Positions 47,781 through 56,814 of a stretch of 64,000 nt of DNA are shown here, in pieces. Positions within the stretch are counted from its first letter, which is position 1; every line of letters begins with the position of its first letter. Under the pieces are notes generated by a model. That model was not told where the DNA came from. It did not search any database and saw only the letters and a list, made by a program, of their open reading frames with translations. Source of the DNA: CBFIHN01 sp965662575 (lineage in GTDB: Bacteria; Pseudomonadota; Gammaproteobacteria; Francisellales; CACEW01); contig CBFIHN010000002.1 of NCBI GenBank assembly GCA_965662575.1, positions 9,020 through 73,019 of the forward strand, in the 5' to 3' direction. Made by a program: the position numbers and the translations under genes.

Positions 47781-49169
47781 TCGAGCCAAAGTTATTGAGC
47801 AGGTGCTAAGTAAAAAGCTTAGTCAGTGTGAGGGTAGCATTCAGCTTGGCATAAGTTCTCGTCATTTTAGGCGTTTACAAAAGTCTTACCAGCAAGACAA
47901 GGAGCAGAGTCTTGTTTCAAAGCGTCGAGGTAGGCAAAGCAATAATCGGCTATCGGAGGACCTTAAAGAGCAAGTGATTACCGTAATTAGCAACAATTAT
48001 CATGATTTTGGTCCAACATTTGCCCATGAGAAATTAGTTAACATCCACCGACTTAAAATTTCTGTTGAGAGTGTACGCAAGCTAATGATTAATCAGGGTC
48101 TTTGGCAAGGTCGTTCACGCAAGGTTCGTCGTAAAACTCAGCAAATGAGAACCCGTCGCCCATGCTTTGGTGAGCTGGTGCAAATCGATGGTTCACCACA
48201 TGCTTGGTTTGAAAATCGTGGTGCTTCTTGTTGTTTGATTGTTTTTATTGATGATGCTACTTCCAAACTGGTTGCGCTTCATTTTGTGGAGACGGAATGC
48301 ACGCAAGGCTACTTTGATGCAACTAGAAAACATATTGAACAACATGGCCGCCCCCTTGCCTATTACAGTGATAAACATAGTATTTTCAGAGTTAATATTC
48401 CAGAGGCTAAGCTCGGCAATGGTGAAACCCAATATGGCAGAGCATGTCGTGAGCTGGGCATAGAAATCATTAATGCTAATTCACCTCAAGCAAAAGGTCG
48501 AGTTGAACGCGTCAATCAAACGTTGCAAGACCGCTTAGTCAAAGAGCTGCGCTTGCGGGGAATCAGCAATATTGATGACGCAAATAAATTTTTACCAGAA
48601 TATATTGATCAGCACAATGAAAAATTCCACTCTGATCCTGCATCAAAGACAAATGCGCATCGCAAGGAACTGCCAACAAAAGAAGAGCTTGATTTAATCC
48701 TTTGTGAGCAGGCAGAAAGAACCATCAGTAAGCAACTTGAAATAAGCTACAAAAACAAGATCTACCAAATTCAAACTAAAAGCCAAAGCTACAATATGCG
48801 TAAGGCAAAGCTTAACGTGTGTGATCGCAAGGGTAAAATCACATTGCTATACCAAAGCAAAATTTTAGACTACAAAGTATTTGATAAGAAAAATCGGCCG
48901 GCACCAGTGGTCGATAGCAAGAACATCAATAAAACCATAGACAAGCACATCAAAAAACATAAGCCAAAACCGGACCACCCTTGGCGATGTTACTCTGAAG
49001 TACTTGCAAAACAAAGTAGAAATGACCAGGCAACTTATACACAGGGCACACAGGCTCAAGCTTGAATTTTTAGGGCTAGCTTGGCCTGTGCACTTGTGCA
49101 TAAGTTGCTTCAGCCAAACCGGACATCTCTACTTTGCAGAAAAGCGGACATTTCTACTTTGGGTTGACA
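47661..49169 (+). mobile_element. IS1202-family-like insertion sequence (ISTde1-type), complete, 1509 bp
   Basis: Both ends start TGT and align over about 50 bases as inverted repeats. Each end holds two internal copies of a CAAAGT-N4-ATGTCCG motif (left CAAAGTAGTAATGTCCGG and CAAAGTTAAAATGTCCGC; right likewise on the minus strand), probably transposase sites. A perfect 15-bp direct repeat flanks the element. It carries one transposase gene. Direct repeats of 15-17 bp are reported for the ISTde1 subgroup of IS1202; older annotation would say ISNCY. Confidence 0.9.
47761..49065 (+). CDS. IS1202/ISNCY-type DDE transposase
   Basis: A 434-residue transposase. N-terminal helix-turn-helix domains (about residues 1-110; EGSIQLGISSRHFRRLQ) recognise the ends. 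The RNase-H-like catalytic core has Asp in LVQIDGSPHAWFE, Asp in YYSDKHSIF, and Glu in SPQAKGRVERVNQTLQ, the DDE triad. The frame is intact and flanked by well-matched ends, so the element may be active. An upstream in-frame ATG at 47737 lies 8 codons earlier; MSLKERDRAK is the usual start. Confidence 0.92.
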   Translation: MSLKERDRAKVIEQVLSKKLSQCEGSIQLGISSRHFRRLQKSYQQDKEQSLVSKRRGRQSNNRLSEDLKEQVITVISNNYHDFGPTFAHEKLVNIHRLKISVESVRKLMINQGLWQGRSRKVRRKTQQMRTRRPCFGELVQIDGSPHAWFENRGASCCLIVFIDDATSKLVALHFVETECTQGYFDATRKHIEQHGRPLAYYSDKHSIFRVNIPEAKLGNGETQYGRACRELGIEIINANSPQAKGRVERVNQTLQDRLVKELRLRGISNIDDANKFLPEYIDQHNEKFHSDPASKTNAHRKELPTKEELDLILCEQAERTISKQLEISYKNKIYQIQTKSQSYNMRKAKLNVCDRKGKITLLYQSKILDYKVFDKKNRPAPVVDSKNINKTIDKHIKKHKPKPDHPWRCYSEVLAKQSRNDQATYTQGTQAQA

Positions 49170-49184
49170 CCGTTTTTTATCAAA
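49170..49184. repeat. Target-site duplication, right copy (15 bp)
   Basis: Perfect copy of 47646-47660, directly after the right IS end. Confidence 0.92.
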
Positions 49185-49253
49185 GACTCAATTAATCTTT
49201 CTGCAAGGCAAATGACAAACCGATTGATGATGGTCGTGGAGGGTCCTCCCTAA
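49185..49253 (+). pseudogene. 3' remnant of the IS-interrupted gene
   Basis: Codons GAC TCA ATT AAT ... CCC TAA continue the reading frame of the gene broken at 47660, encoding a 22-residue tail ending MMVVEGPP. It has no start of its own. Confidence 0.7.
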
Positions 49254-49317
49254 TTGTCATATAGTTTGGTTCTTCAGGCAATTAATGTAAACTAGTGAAT
49301 GATATTAAAACAAAAAA

Positions 49318-49403
49318 TGGTGCCGACGGCCGGACTCGAACCGGCACGGGCTTGGCCCACTACCCCCTCAAGATAGCGTGTCTACCAGTTCCACCACGTC
49401 GGC
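49318..49403 (-). tRNA. tRNA-Leu (GAG)
   Basis: 86 nt with a long variable arm. Acceptor GCCGACG pairs with CGTCGGC, then A and an encoded CCA. The anticodon loop CTTGAGG gives GAG (codons CTC/CTT). It lies just downstream of secG, a common gammaproteobacterial arrangement. Confidence 0.96.
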
Positions 49404-49412
49404 AACAATCTA

Positions 49413-49814
49413 TCACTGCTTAGTGAGATTGGGTTTTGTTTGTATGCCTTTTTTTTCAGTCACGACGGTCTGAGTTTTTAAGGCACCAGACTGTTGAGTT
49501 TTAGTCTGTTTGGTTGTTTTAGTTGTCGTTGTAGGCGTTGTTGATTGGATAGCCGGTGCTGCAAATTGATTTTGTGCTTTGGCTGCGCGTGCATTTAAAT
49601 AGCCAATTGTTAGGCTGGTAATAAAAAATAAGGCAACCAACCCACCTGTCAGTTTCATGAGAAATGATGCCGGTCCACGGCTTCCGAATAGTGTATTAGA
49701 AGCACCGCTGCCAAACGCAGCACCCATGTTGGCGCCTTTGCCTTGCTGTAATAACACTAAGCCAACGATGGCAAAACAAACAATCAAATGAATTAAGATT
49801 AATACTTGCTGCAT
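49413..49814 (-). CDS. secG: Preprotein translocase subunit SecG
   Basis: A 133-residue small subunit of the SecYEG channel. It has two membrane spans (about residues 2-22 and 52-72) around the conserved LVLLQQGKGANMGAAFGSGAS (shown as LQQGKGANMGAAFGSG) and NTLFGSRG. The C-terminal 45 residues are Thr/Gln/Lys-rich and longer than in E. coli SecG. tRNA-Leu follows ten bases after the stop. Confidence 0.95.
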   Translation of the reverse strand: MQQVLILIHLIVCFAIVGLVLLQQGKGANMGAAFGSGASNTLFGSRGPASFLMKLTGGLVALFFITSLTIGYLNARAAKAQNQFAAPAIQSTTPTTTTKTTKQTKTQQSGALKTQTVVTEKKGIQTKPNLTKQ

Positions 49815-49970
49815 GATAGTCTAAAACTCGAAATTTGGAGGGCAACCATATATGATTTGCTGTCATTTAGCAATATTCGGGCTGCGTTAATTGAAGAGAG
49901 GCTTTCCACGTTGTGCAAAAGCAATTCCATGGCAATGTCTGTGGTTAAGTTGATTAATATCAAAATTCAG

Positions 49971-50000
49971 CCTTGAGTTTTTGTTACTAAACCCCATATA
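49971..50000 (+). promoter_or_regulatory. Sigma-32 (heat-shock) promoter of grpE
   Basis: CCTTGAG (49971-49977) and CCCCATATA (49992-50000) are separated by 14 bases, close to the sigma-32 consensus CTTGAAA-N11-16-CCCCATnT, and lie about 75 bases before the grpE start. Confidence 0.75.
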
Positions 50001-50076
50001 ACTGATCAGTTATCTTTACAGATATGACTTTCATGCGTTGTATCGAATGCCTGAAAAACCCAACGGAGACTTGTGA

Positions 50077-50622
50077 ATGAGCAAAAAAGCTGACAGTGCG
50101 AAAAACACCACTAAAGAACAACCAAAAGAAAAAAAGCAGGATAATCGTTTTGCTGCAGAGATCGAGCGATTGCAAAAAGAGCTTGAGGAAGCCAATCAAA
50201 AAGCTGAAGCTAACTGGGATAAAGCCCTACGTGCTTGTGCTGAACTAGAGAATGCACAGCGTCGCCAGAGCATTGACCTGGAAAACGCACACAAATTTGC
50301 GTTGGAAAAATTCTGCCATGCTTTATTGCCGGTTATTGATAGTATGGAAAAAGCATTGGCAATTGACAGTGATCATGAAGAAGTCAAAGCGATGTGCCAA
50401 GGCATTGAGTTGACTGAGAAGATGTTTATTGATCATGTTGCAAAATTTGGGTTGGTACAAATTAACCCTGAGGGTGAGGTGTTTGATCCAGAACTACATG
50501 AGGCTATGTCGATGATGCCTAGCCCTGAGGTTGATTCAAATACAGTGATTACGGTGTATCAAAAAGGGTATCAATTGAATGGAAGATTAATTAGGCCTGC
50601 GCGGGTTGTTGTCAGTCAGTAG
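50077..50622 (+). CDS. grpE: GrpE nucleotide-exchange factor
   Basis: A 181-residue DnaK exchange factor that releases ADP. A Lys-rich N-terminus is followed by a coiled coil (about residues 28-65), then AELENAQRRQSIDLENAHKFA (shown: ENAQRRQSIDLENA), and a C-terminal beta domain with GEVFDPELHEAMSMMP and YQLNGRLIRPARVVVS. GGAG at about 50064 precedes the ATG. It is first in the chaperone cluster and has its own heat-shock promoter. Confidence 0.96.
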   Translation: MSKKADSAKNTTKEQPKEKKQDNRFAAEIERLQKELEEANQKAEANWDKALRACAELENAQRRQSIDLENAHKFALEKFCHALLPVIDSMEKALAIDSDHEEVKAMCQGIELTEKMFIDHVAKFGLVQINPEGEVFDPELHEAMSMMPSPEVDSNTVITVYQKGYQLNGRLIRPARVVVSQ

Positions 50623-50623
50623 C

Positions 50624-50652
50624 CTTGAAATTACAAAAATGATCCCCACATA
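50624..50652 (+). promoter_or_regulatory. Sigma-32 (heat-shock) promoter of dnaK
   Basis: CTTGAAA (50624-50630), a perfect -35, is followed after 13 bases by CCCCACATA (50644-50652). It starts two bases after the grpE stop, giving dnaK an independent heat-shock promoter. Confidence 0.78.
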
Positions 50653-50709
50653 CGACTATGAAATAACAAGACGAGGCAGGTAAACTGCCAGAGTAAATTG
50701 GAGAACAAA

Positions 50710-52647
50710 ATGTCATCTATTATTGGAATTGATTTAGGAACCACCAACTCTTGCGTGGCCATCATGGAAGGCGGGAAAACGGCTAAAGTGATTGAGAATT
50801 CTGAAGGTCGTCGCACCACACCGTCTATTGTTGCTGAAGATAAAGAAGGAAAGATTTTAGTTGGTGAATCGGCAAAACGCCAAGCGGTGACCAACCCGCA
50901 AAACACCATTTTTGCGGCGAAACGTTTGATTGGCCGGACTTTCGATGGTAAAGCAGTGCAGAATGAAATTATTCCCAAAGTGCCTTACAACATTGTCAAA
51001 GCCGATAATGGTGATGCATGGATTGAATTAAATGGTGATAAAAAAGCACCACCTCAGATTTCTGCTGAAGTGTTAATGAAAATGAAAAAAACAGCGGAAG
51101 ATTACCTCGGGCATAAAGTGAACGAGGCAGTCATTACGGTGCCTGCTTACTTCAATGATGCGCAACGTCAAGCAACGAAAGATGCTGGTAAGATTGCCGG
51201 CCTTGAAGTTAAACGGATTATCAATGAGCCAACCGCTGCTGCACTTGCCTATGGGATGGATAAAAGTGGTAAAGGCGACCAAGTTATCGCTGTTTACGAC
51301 TTGGGTGGTGGTACTTTCGATGTCTCCATCATTGAAATTGCTAAAGTTGAAGGTGATAGCCAAATCGAAGTATTGGCGACTAACGGCGATACTTTCTTAG
51401 GTGGTGAAGACTTTGACCGTCATTTGATGGATTATCTTGTTGAAGAGTTTAAGAAATCTGATGGCTTTGATTTGCGCCAAGATCCACTCGCATTGCAGCG
51501 TTTAAAAGAAGCGGCTGAAACAGCAAAAATTGAGTTGTCTTCTAGCCAAGAAACCGATATTAACTTGCCCTATATTACGGCGGATGCTTCTGGACCTAAA
51601 CACTTGCATATTAAGGTGACGCGCGCTAAGTTTGAGTCTTTGGTTGAGGATTTGGTTAAGCGTTCTATTGAGCCTTGTCGTCAAGCATTGAAAGATGCTG
51701 ATTTAAGCGTTAATGATATTACGGATGTCATTTTGGTTGGCGGTCAAACGCGTATGCCGAAAGTACAAGAAGCGGTTAAAGATTTCTTTGGTAAGGAGCC
51801 TCGTCGTGATGTCAACCCGGATGAAGCCGTTGCAATGGGTGCTGCAATTCAGGGTGGCGTATTATCCGGTGATGTTAAGGATGTCCTGCTCTTAGATGTG
51901 ACTCCGTTATCCTTGGGTATTGAAACAATGGGTGGCGTATGCACCAAGTTAATTGATCGTAATACGACCATTCCAACGAAAAAGAGCCAGACTTTCTCAA
52001 CGGCTGAAGATAATCAATCCGCCGTGACCATTCATGTGCTACAAGGTGAACGTGAAATGGCAAGTGCTAACAAATCACTGGGCCGTTTTGACTTGGCTGG
52101 TATCTCTGCTGCGCCACGTGGTATGCCACAGATTGAGGTGACCTTTGATATTGATGCCAATGGTATTTTGAATGTCTCAGCCAAAGATAAAGCTACCGGC
52201 AAAGAACAGTCTATCGTGATTAAAGCAGCCAGTGGTTTGTCCGATGATGAAGTTGATAAGATGGTTAAAGATGCTGAGGCGAATGCGGCAGCCGATAAAG
52301 AGTTTCATGAGTTGGTTAGTACACGGAATACCGCTGATACCATGATTCATGCGACTAAAAAATCGATTGATGAGTTGGGTGATAAGTTGCCCGCTGATGA
52401 GAAAACCAAAATTGATGCAGCGATCAAAGACCTAGAAGAATCAGTTAAAGGTAATGATAAAGCCGACATTGAAGCAAAAACACAGGCATTAACGACGGCA
52501 TCTAGCAAGTTAGCTGAATTAATGCAAGCTCAACAACAAACTGGCGCAACCCCTGACGGGGGTGAGCCAGCGGCTGAGAGTCATGCTGCTAAAGATGACG
52601 CGGTTGATGCGGAGTTTGAAGAAGTGAAGGATAAAGAAGGTAAGTAA
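50710..52647 (+). CDS. dnaK: Chaperone DnaK (Hsp70)
   Basis: A 645-residue Hsp70. The ATPase domain opens with [20 protein letters not shown] and includes [20 protein letters not shown] (shown: [17 protein letters not shown]), [14 protein letters not shown] and [13 protein letters not shown]. The linker [18 protein letters not shown] leads to the substrate domain, and the tail ends [11 protein letters not shown], like EEVKDKK of proteobacteria. I start at the ATG at 50710, with GGAG at about 50700; an in-frame ATG at 50698 would place the Shine-Dalgarno inside the gene. Confidence 0.98.
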   Translation: MSSIIGIDLGTTNSCVAIMEGGKTAKVIENSEGRRTTPSIVAEDKEGKILVGESAKRQAVTNPQNTIFAAKRLIGRTFDGKAVQNEIIPKVPYNIVKADNGDAWIELNGDKKAPPQISAEVLMKMKKTAEDYLGHKVNEAVITVPAYFNDAQRQATKDAGKIAGLEVKRIINEPTAAALAYGMDKSGKGDQVIAVYDLGGGTFDVSIIEIAKVEGDSQIEVLATNGDTFLGGEDFDRHLMDYLVEEFKKSDGFDLRQDPLALQRLKEAAETAKIELSSSQETDINLPYITADASGPKHLHIKVTRAKFESLVEDLVKRSIEPCRQALKDADLSVNDITDVILVGGQTRMPKVQEAVKDFFGKEPRRDVNPDEAVAMGAAIQGGVLSGDVKDVLLLDVTPLSLGIETMGGVCTKLIDRNTTIPTKKSQTFSTAEDNQSAVTIHVLQGEREMASANKSLGRFDLAGISAAPRGMPQIEVTFDIDANGILNVSAKDKATGKEQSIVIKAASGLSDDEVDKMVKDAEANAAADKEFHELVSTRNTADTMIHATKKSIDELGDKLPADEKTKIDAAIKDLEESVKGNDKADIEAKTQALTTASSKLAELMQAQQQTGATPDGGEPAAESHAAKDDAVDAEFEEVKDKEGK

Positions 52648-52780
52648 GTGTAACCACTGTCAATATCCTCTTAATGTCATTCCGGAATAATCTGGGGATC
52701 CGATTTTCAACACTGGATTCCCGTGCGGATACGACATTTTGTGAGATATTGATCAACCAAACACAGCAATCAAACGCTAT

Positions 52781-52800
52781 ATCCCCGCTTATGCGGGGAT
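52781..52800. terminator. G/C-rich hairpin between dnaK and dnaJ
   Basis: ATCCCCGC and GCGGGGAT form a perfect 8-bp stem with a TTAT loop; the bases after it (GACTTTATG) lack a clean T-run. It may attenuate dnaK transcript read-through or be a REP-type intergenic repeat. A second, imperfect one (ATTCCCG) lies at about 52718. Confidence 0.45.
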
Positions 52801-52830
52801 GACTTTATGCAGAAGCCAACAGGAATACCA

Positions 52831-53973
52831 ATGGCAAGAGATTATTATGAAATCCTCGGCGTTGCAAAAAACGCCTCGGAAGGTGAAATCAAAAAAGCTT
52901 ATCGTCGCCTTGCGATGAAGTTTCACCCTGACCGCAATCCCAATAACCAAGAAGCCGAAGCGAACTTCAAAGAAGCCAAAGAAGCCTATGAAGTGTTAAG
53001 TGACTCACAAAAACGAGCGGCTTATGATCAATTTGGTCATGCTGGTGTCGACCCTAACAATGCCGGGGGTGGATTCGGTGGCTTTGGTGCTGGCCAAGGT
53101 GGGGCAGGTTTCGCTGATGCATTTGGTGATATTTTCGGTGATATTTTTGGCGGTCGTGGGCGTGGTGCTGGCGGTGGTCGTGCACAAGCACAGCGTGGTG
53201 CTGATTTACAGTATAACTTAGAGATTTCACTTGAGGACGCAGTTCATGGCAGCAAGGCGGAATTAAATATTCCGACGATGGCAACCTGTCAGCCTTGCAA
53301 AGGTTCTGGTTCACAAAGCCATAGTGGTACAACAGCCTGTGACACTTGTGGTGGTCAAGGTGCTGTGCGTATGCAGCAAGGTTTTTTTTCAGTTCAGCAA
53401 ACTTGTCCTAAATGCCATGGCCGTGGCCAAGTCATAAAAGACCCTTGCCATCGTTGTCATGGCGAGGGTCGTGTGCAAGATCAACGCAAACTATCGGTTA
53501 AAATTCCCGCTGGCGTCGATACCGGTGATCGTATTCGTTTGGCAGGCGAAGGTGAGGCTGGTGCTCATGGCTCTGTTGCCGGTGACTTATATATTCAAGT
53601 GCATATTCGATCACATTCGATCTTTACTCGTGATGGTAATCATTTACGTTGCAAAGTGCCAATTAGCCTAACGCAAGCATGCTTGGGTGGTGAGGTTGAG
53701 ATCCCAACACTCGATGGAAAAGTAAAACTCAAAGTCCCGTCAGAGACCCAAAGTGGCAAGTTATTTAGGCTGCGTGGTAAAGGCGTTAAGCCCTTGCGTG
53801 GTGGTTCTGTTGGTGATTTGATGTGTGAAGTGGCAGTTGAAACGCCGGTTAATTTAAATAGTAAACAAAAAGATCTTCTGAAGCAGTTTGAAGGTTCACT
53901 GATTGATGGTAAAAATCATACGCCACAATCGAAAAGTTGGTTTGATGGTGTGAAGAAGTTTTTTGAGAAATAA
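52831..53973 (+). CDS. dnaJ: Co-chaperone DnaJ (Hsp40)
   Basis: A 380-residue class A Hsp40. The J domain (1-70) has the HPD tripeptide in [13 protein letters not shown] Gly/Phe-rich stretch lies at about 75-120. Four zinc motifs follow: [24 protein letters not shown] and CHRCHGEG. The C-terminal substrate domain contains [14 protein letters not shown]. The start is the ATG at 52831 with AGGA at 52821-52824; a longer in-frame ATG at 52807 adds non-conserved residues. It stimulates DnaK ATPase. Confidence 0.98.
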   Translation: MARDYYEILGVAKNASEGEIKKAYRRLAMKFHPDRNPNNQEAEANFKEAKEAYEVLSDSQKRAAYDQFGHAGVDPNNAGGGFGGFGAGQGGAGFADAFGDIFGDIFGGRGRGAGGGRAQAQRGADLQYNLEISLEDAVHGSKAELNIPTMATCQPCKGSGSQSHSGTTACDTCGGQGAVRMQQGFFSVQQTCPKCHGRGQVIKDPCHRCHGEGRVQDQRKLSVKIPAGVDTGDRIRLAGEGEAGAHGSVAGDLYIQVHIRSHSIFTRDGNHLRCKVPISLTQACLGGEVEIPTLDGKVKLKVPSETQSGKLFRLRGKGVKPLRGGSVGDLMCEVAVETPVNLNSKQKDLLKQFEGSLIDGKNHTPQSKSWFDGVKKFFEK

Positions 53974-54045
53974 GCCATACCACTGCGAACCATAGGAACA
54001 GCATCAACTATCACTCAATTAATACAGTGCTAAAAAAGGAGCAAT

Positions 54046-54480
54046 ATGAACTTATTTAAAGGCTTTTTATTAATCTGGGTTATTGCTGAATTATTGATAT
54101 TTTTTCTCATTGCTCATTGGGTCGGTGTCTTATTGGCAGTGTTGTTGGTGATTCTTTCCATGGTTGTTGGTGGTAGTATCATTCGTACACATGGTATGGG
54201 CGAAATGCGTAAGGCACAAGAAAAAATGAGTTTGGGCCAGGCGCCTGAATCTGAAGTTTTGCGTGGGTTGGCTCTAATTCTTGGCGGTATTTTTTTGGTT
54301 ATTCCCGGTTTTCTTACCAGCCTTCTAGGCTTATTCTTAATTATTCCCCGATGTCGTGAGCCATTAACTTCTTGGCTGATTCGTTACGGTTTTATTCGGC
54401 CTAAGCCGCGTGTCAATCCGCAAGCTGAAACAGCATATTCAGGCAGAACGATTGATGGTGAGTCTGAGCGTAGACCTTAA
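54046..54480 (+). CDS. fxsA: FxsA-family membrane protein
   Basis: A 144-residue protein with two pairs of spans (about residues 5-50 and 75-105), opening MNLFKGFLLIWVIAELLIF. FxsA/YtfE-like GIPGFLTSLLGLFLIIP-type sequence is present as IPGFLTSLLGLFLIIPRCR. E. coli FxsA affects phage exclusion by F factor when overexpressed; its normal role is unclear. The C-terminus is Arg/Pro-rich. GGAG is present at 54038-54041. Confidence 0.88.
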   Translation: MNLFKGFLLIWVIAELLIFFLIAHWVGVLLAVLLVILSMVVGGSIIRTHGMGEMRKAQEKMSLGQAPESEVLRGLALILGGIFLVIPGFLTSLLGLFLIIPRCREPLTSWLIRYGFIRPKPRVNPQAETAYSGRTIDGESERRP

Positions 54481-54487
54481 TGTTTTA

Positions 54488-54553
54488 GCTAGTACTTGAG
54501 CACCGCAGGTGTTAAAGCAACGCAGAAATAAGCAAAGAGATGGTTGCTGCGTA
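54488..54553 (+). repeat. Interspersed intergenic repeat, copy B
   Basis: Starts GCTAGTACTTGAGCACCGCA just after fxsA and aligns with copy A at 46651-46718 along its length with one small gap. The segment 54561-54700 between it and the riboswitch shows no gene. Confidence 0.65.
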
Positions 54554-54704
54554 GGGTGAGTGTTTTAGGGGCGGTACATTGATGACACTCATGTTTTTAT
54601 CCGCATGAAACCCTGGTTATCCGCCCGTGATTTTTATCTTTGATTCAATGCCATAGCAGTTGATAATCGATAAAGCACCGGATTATAATCAACAGCCATA
54701 CGCT

Positions 54705-54860
54705 CTTAGTGCTTCAATGCCTGGGTGTTTATTCATATCAGGGAAGTTAGTGATAATCTAACGCTGCCCCCGCAACGGTGATTAGCATGGTAAGATGTTA
54801 TCAGCCCGGAACCTGGTCGAGATAAAAAATACATCCCTTGCGGGTCGGCTTCCGGGAACA
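54705..54860 (+). ncRNA. Cobalamin riboswitch
   Basis: The conserved GCTGCCCCCGCAACGGT (54763-54779) and the B12 box AGCCCGGAACCTGG (54803-54816) identify a cobalamin-sensing aptamer in the leader of btuB. CCCGGAA (54805-54811) is exactly complementary to TTCCGGG (54850-54856), which overlaps the ribosome-binding region GGGAA of btuB. This suggests translational control, with the box competing for pairing. Aptamer boundaries are approximate. Confidence 0.9.
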
Positions 54861-54863
54861 TGA

Positions 54864-56807
54864 ATGAAACGACATCTATATCGCTATTTATGGCTAATGC
54901 TTAGCCCTGCACTGGTCATCGCCAGTTCACAGCCGGCTATTTATTATTTGCCTACGCTGGTCCAAGCGCCAAAAATTTCCCCAGATATCAGCAGTAACCA
55001 ACGCTACACTGGGTTCCCAAGCATTATCACTTCCAAGCAGCTACAACAGCAAGGTGATACTAGTCTCGGCCAAGCGTTGAGTCATGTGGCAGGATTAAAT
55101 ATCTTTCATGGGGCAGGTAGCAATCCAAGTCTGAGCCTGCGAGGTTTTGGTAGTCAGGCCTCGAGTAATACTTTGGTCCTATTAGATGGACAACCGATTA
55201 ATAGTATTACTCTAGAGGCAGCCAATATTAATGCGATCCCACTAGAGCAGATTAAAGCCATTGAAGTGCTTACAGGAAGTGCTAGTGTGTTATATGGCAA
55301 TCATGCTGTCGGTGGGGTCATTAACATTATTACCAATACGGTGATGAAAGATGATGCCAGTGTGCAACTCCAAACCGGGATGCCCAGGCAGGACAATATC
55401 AACGCACAGTTTGCGAAACGCTTGGGCTCAACGTGGGGTATAGCTGGCGGGGTGACTGATCATAGTCAGCAGGGTTATCGTGATCATTCAAAGCAAGATC
55501 TAAAAAGCGTTAACCTACAATTAAATCAACATGATCAAACCCAGTATAACCAATGGCAAGTTGCCTATAGCGATCAATATAATGATTATCCTGGCTCACT
55601 GAGTGAGCAAGCACTGAATAACAATCGTCAGGCTGCCTCCCCAACTGGGCAGGGCTGGCTCGATAACCAAACAGTCACATTGTCATGGCGACATCAAACT
55701 AGGCTAAACCAAACTTGGCGGTGGTTGTTTACTAGTCAGTATCAACATCAACAGGCCAATGGCCAGTGGTTTTTTACGCCCGTTTCTACTGTGTCGATTC
55801 ATGCACAACATTGGCAGTTACACCCAAAATTTATTGCCGATGGTTTCTGGCTGAAAAGACCATGGCAGTGGCAGATTGGCTCAGATATTAGTCAATATCA
55901 TTATCGTTATCTGTTAAGTGGGAGACCCTATACGGATGCACGACAAAATCAGCAAAGCTTTTATACCCTCGGGTCGATCGACTTACGCAAACATTGGCAA
56001 GCATCTGGCGGTGTTCGCTATTATTGGATTAAACAAAATTCTCAGCTTCATCAGCAACAGCAACATTTTGCTGGTATCGCTAGTACTATCGGTCTTAATT
56101 ACCAGCCTAATGCTCATTGGCGGTGGTATGTGAGGCGGGCTGATAGTTATCGGCTGCCACTGGTTGATGAATATCAATATATCACTGGCCAGCCGATTGC
56201 GATTAATGCGGATTTACAAGTACAAACGGGTGTTTCTTATGAGCTTGGTGGTATTTGGCGCCATCAATCAGGTGAGCTGCAATTCAATTTGTATCGCTTG
56301 ATTATTCACAATGAAATCACATATGACCCTAATGGGGGAAAGAATGTTAATCTCGATAAAAGCATTCATGATGGTTTGTTGATTCATGTCAAACAGCAAC
56401 TGAATCATTACTGGCGGTTACAGGCCAGCCTATCACTGATGAATAATCGCTTAGTTGCCGGGCCATATTCAGGTAAAAAAATTCCATGGACAACACCTAT
56501 TACCAGTGACTGGCAGCTCAATTATCGTATCCGACAGCATTGGCAATGGTTTATTGCTGGTCACTATATTGGCCAGCGTTACGCGATTGGTGATTTATCT
56601 AGACAGCAACGTAGCTTTGGTGATATCACGACCTGGGATAGTGGGGTGAGTTATGATCAAAAAAATTGGTTTGTGACCTTGCGTATTAATAATCTAACCA
56701 ATCGGGATGACAATGATTATGTTTCATTCTATGCCCCAAGCACGTTTGCCTTTTATCCCGCCCCTGGGATCAATGGTAGTATTAGTCTGGGGTATCACTT
56801 TGTGTAA
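54864..56807 (+). CDS. btuB: TonB-dependent outer-membrane receptor, probable vitamin B12 receptor BtuB
   Basis: A 647-residue TonB-dependent receptor. A signal peptide (about 1-22) is followed by a plug domain with SLSLRGFGSQASSNTLVLLDGQPIN (shown: SLSLRGFGSQASSN and LVLLDGQP), and IEVLTGSASVLYGNHAVGG, then a 22-strand barrel ending in SISLGYHFV with terminal aromatic residues. The upstream cobalamin riboswitch is the main reason to assign B12 or a related corrinoid. tonB-like 56815 follows after seven bases. Confidence 0.88.
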   Translation: MKRHLYRYLWLMLSPALVIASSQPAIYYLPTLVQAPKISPDISSNQRYTGFPSIITSKQLQQQGDTSLGQALSHVAGLNIFHGAGSNPSLSLRGFGSQASSNTLVLLDGQPINSITLEAANINAIPLEQIKAIEVLTGSASVLYGNHAVGGVINIITNTVMKDDASVQLQTGMPRQDNINAQFAKRLGSTWGIAGGVTDHSQQGYRDHSKQDLKSVNLQLNQHDQTQYNQWQVAYSDQYNDYPGSLSEQALNNNRQAASPTGQGWLDNQTVTLSWRHQTRLNQTWRWLFTSQYQHQQANGQWFFTPVSTVSIHAQHWQLHPKFIADGFWLKRPWQWQIGSDISQYHYRYLLSGRPYTDARQNQQSFYTLGSIDLRKHWQASGGVRYYWIKQNSQLHQQQQHFAGIASTIGLNYQPNAHWRWYVRRADSYRLPLVDEYQYITGQPIAINADLQVQTGVSYELGGIWRHQSGELQFNLYRLIIHNEITYDPNGGKNVNLDKSIHDGLLIHVKQQLNHYWRLQASLSLMNNRLVAGPYSGKKIPWTTPITSDWQLNYRIRQHWQWFIAGHYIGQRYAIGDLSRQQRSFGDITTWDSGVSYDQKNWFVTLRINNLTNRDDNDYVSFYAPSTFAFYPAPGINGSISLGYHFV

Positions 56808-56814
56808 ATCCCAA

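Noticed and set aside
53054..53332. Minus-strand frame over dnaJ
   Set aside because: His-rich by-product of the Gly-rich region of dnaJ on the opposite strand.
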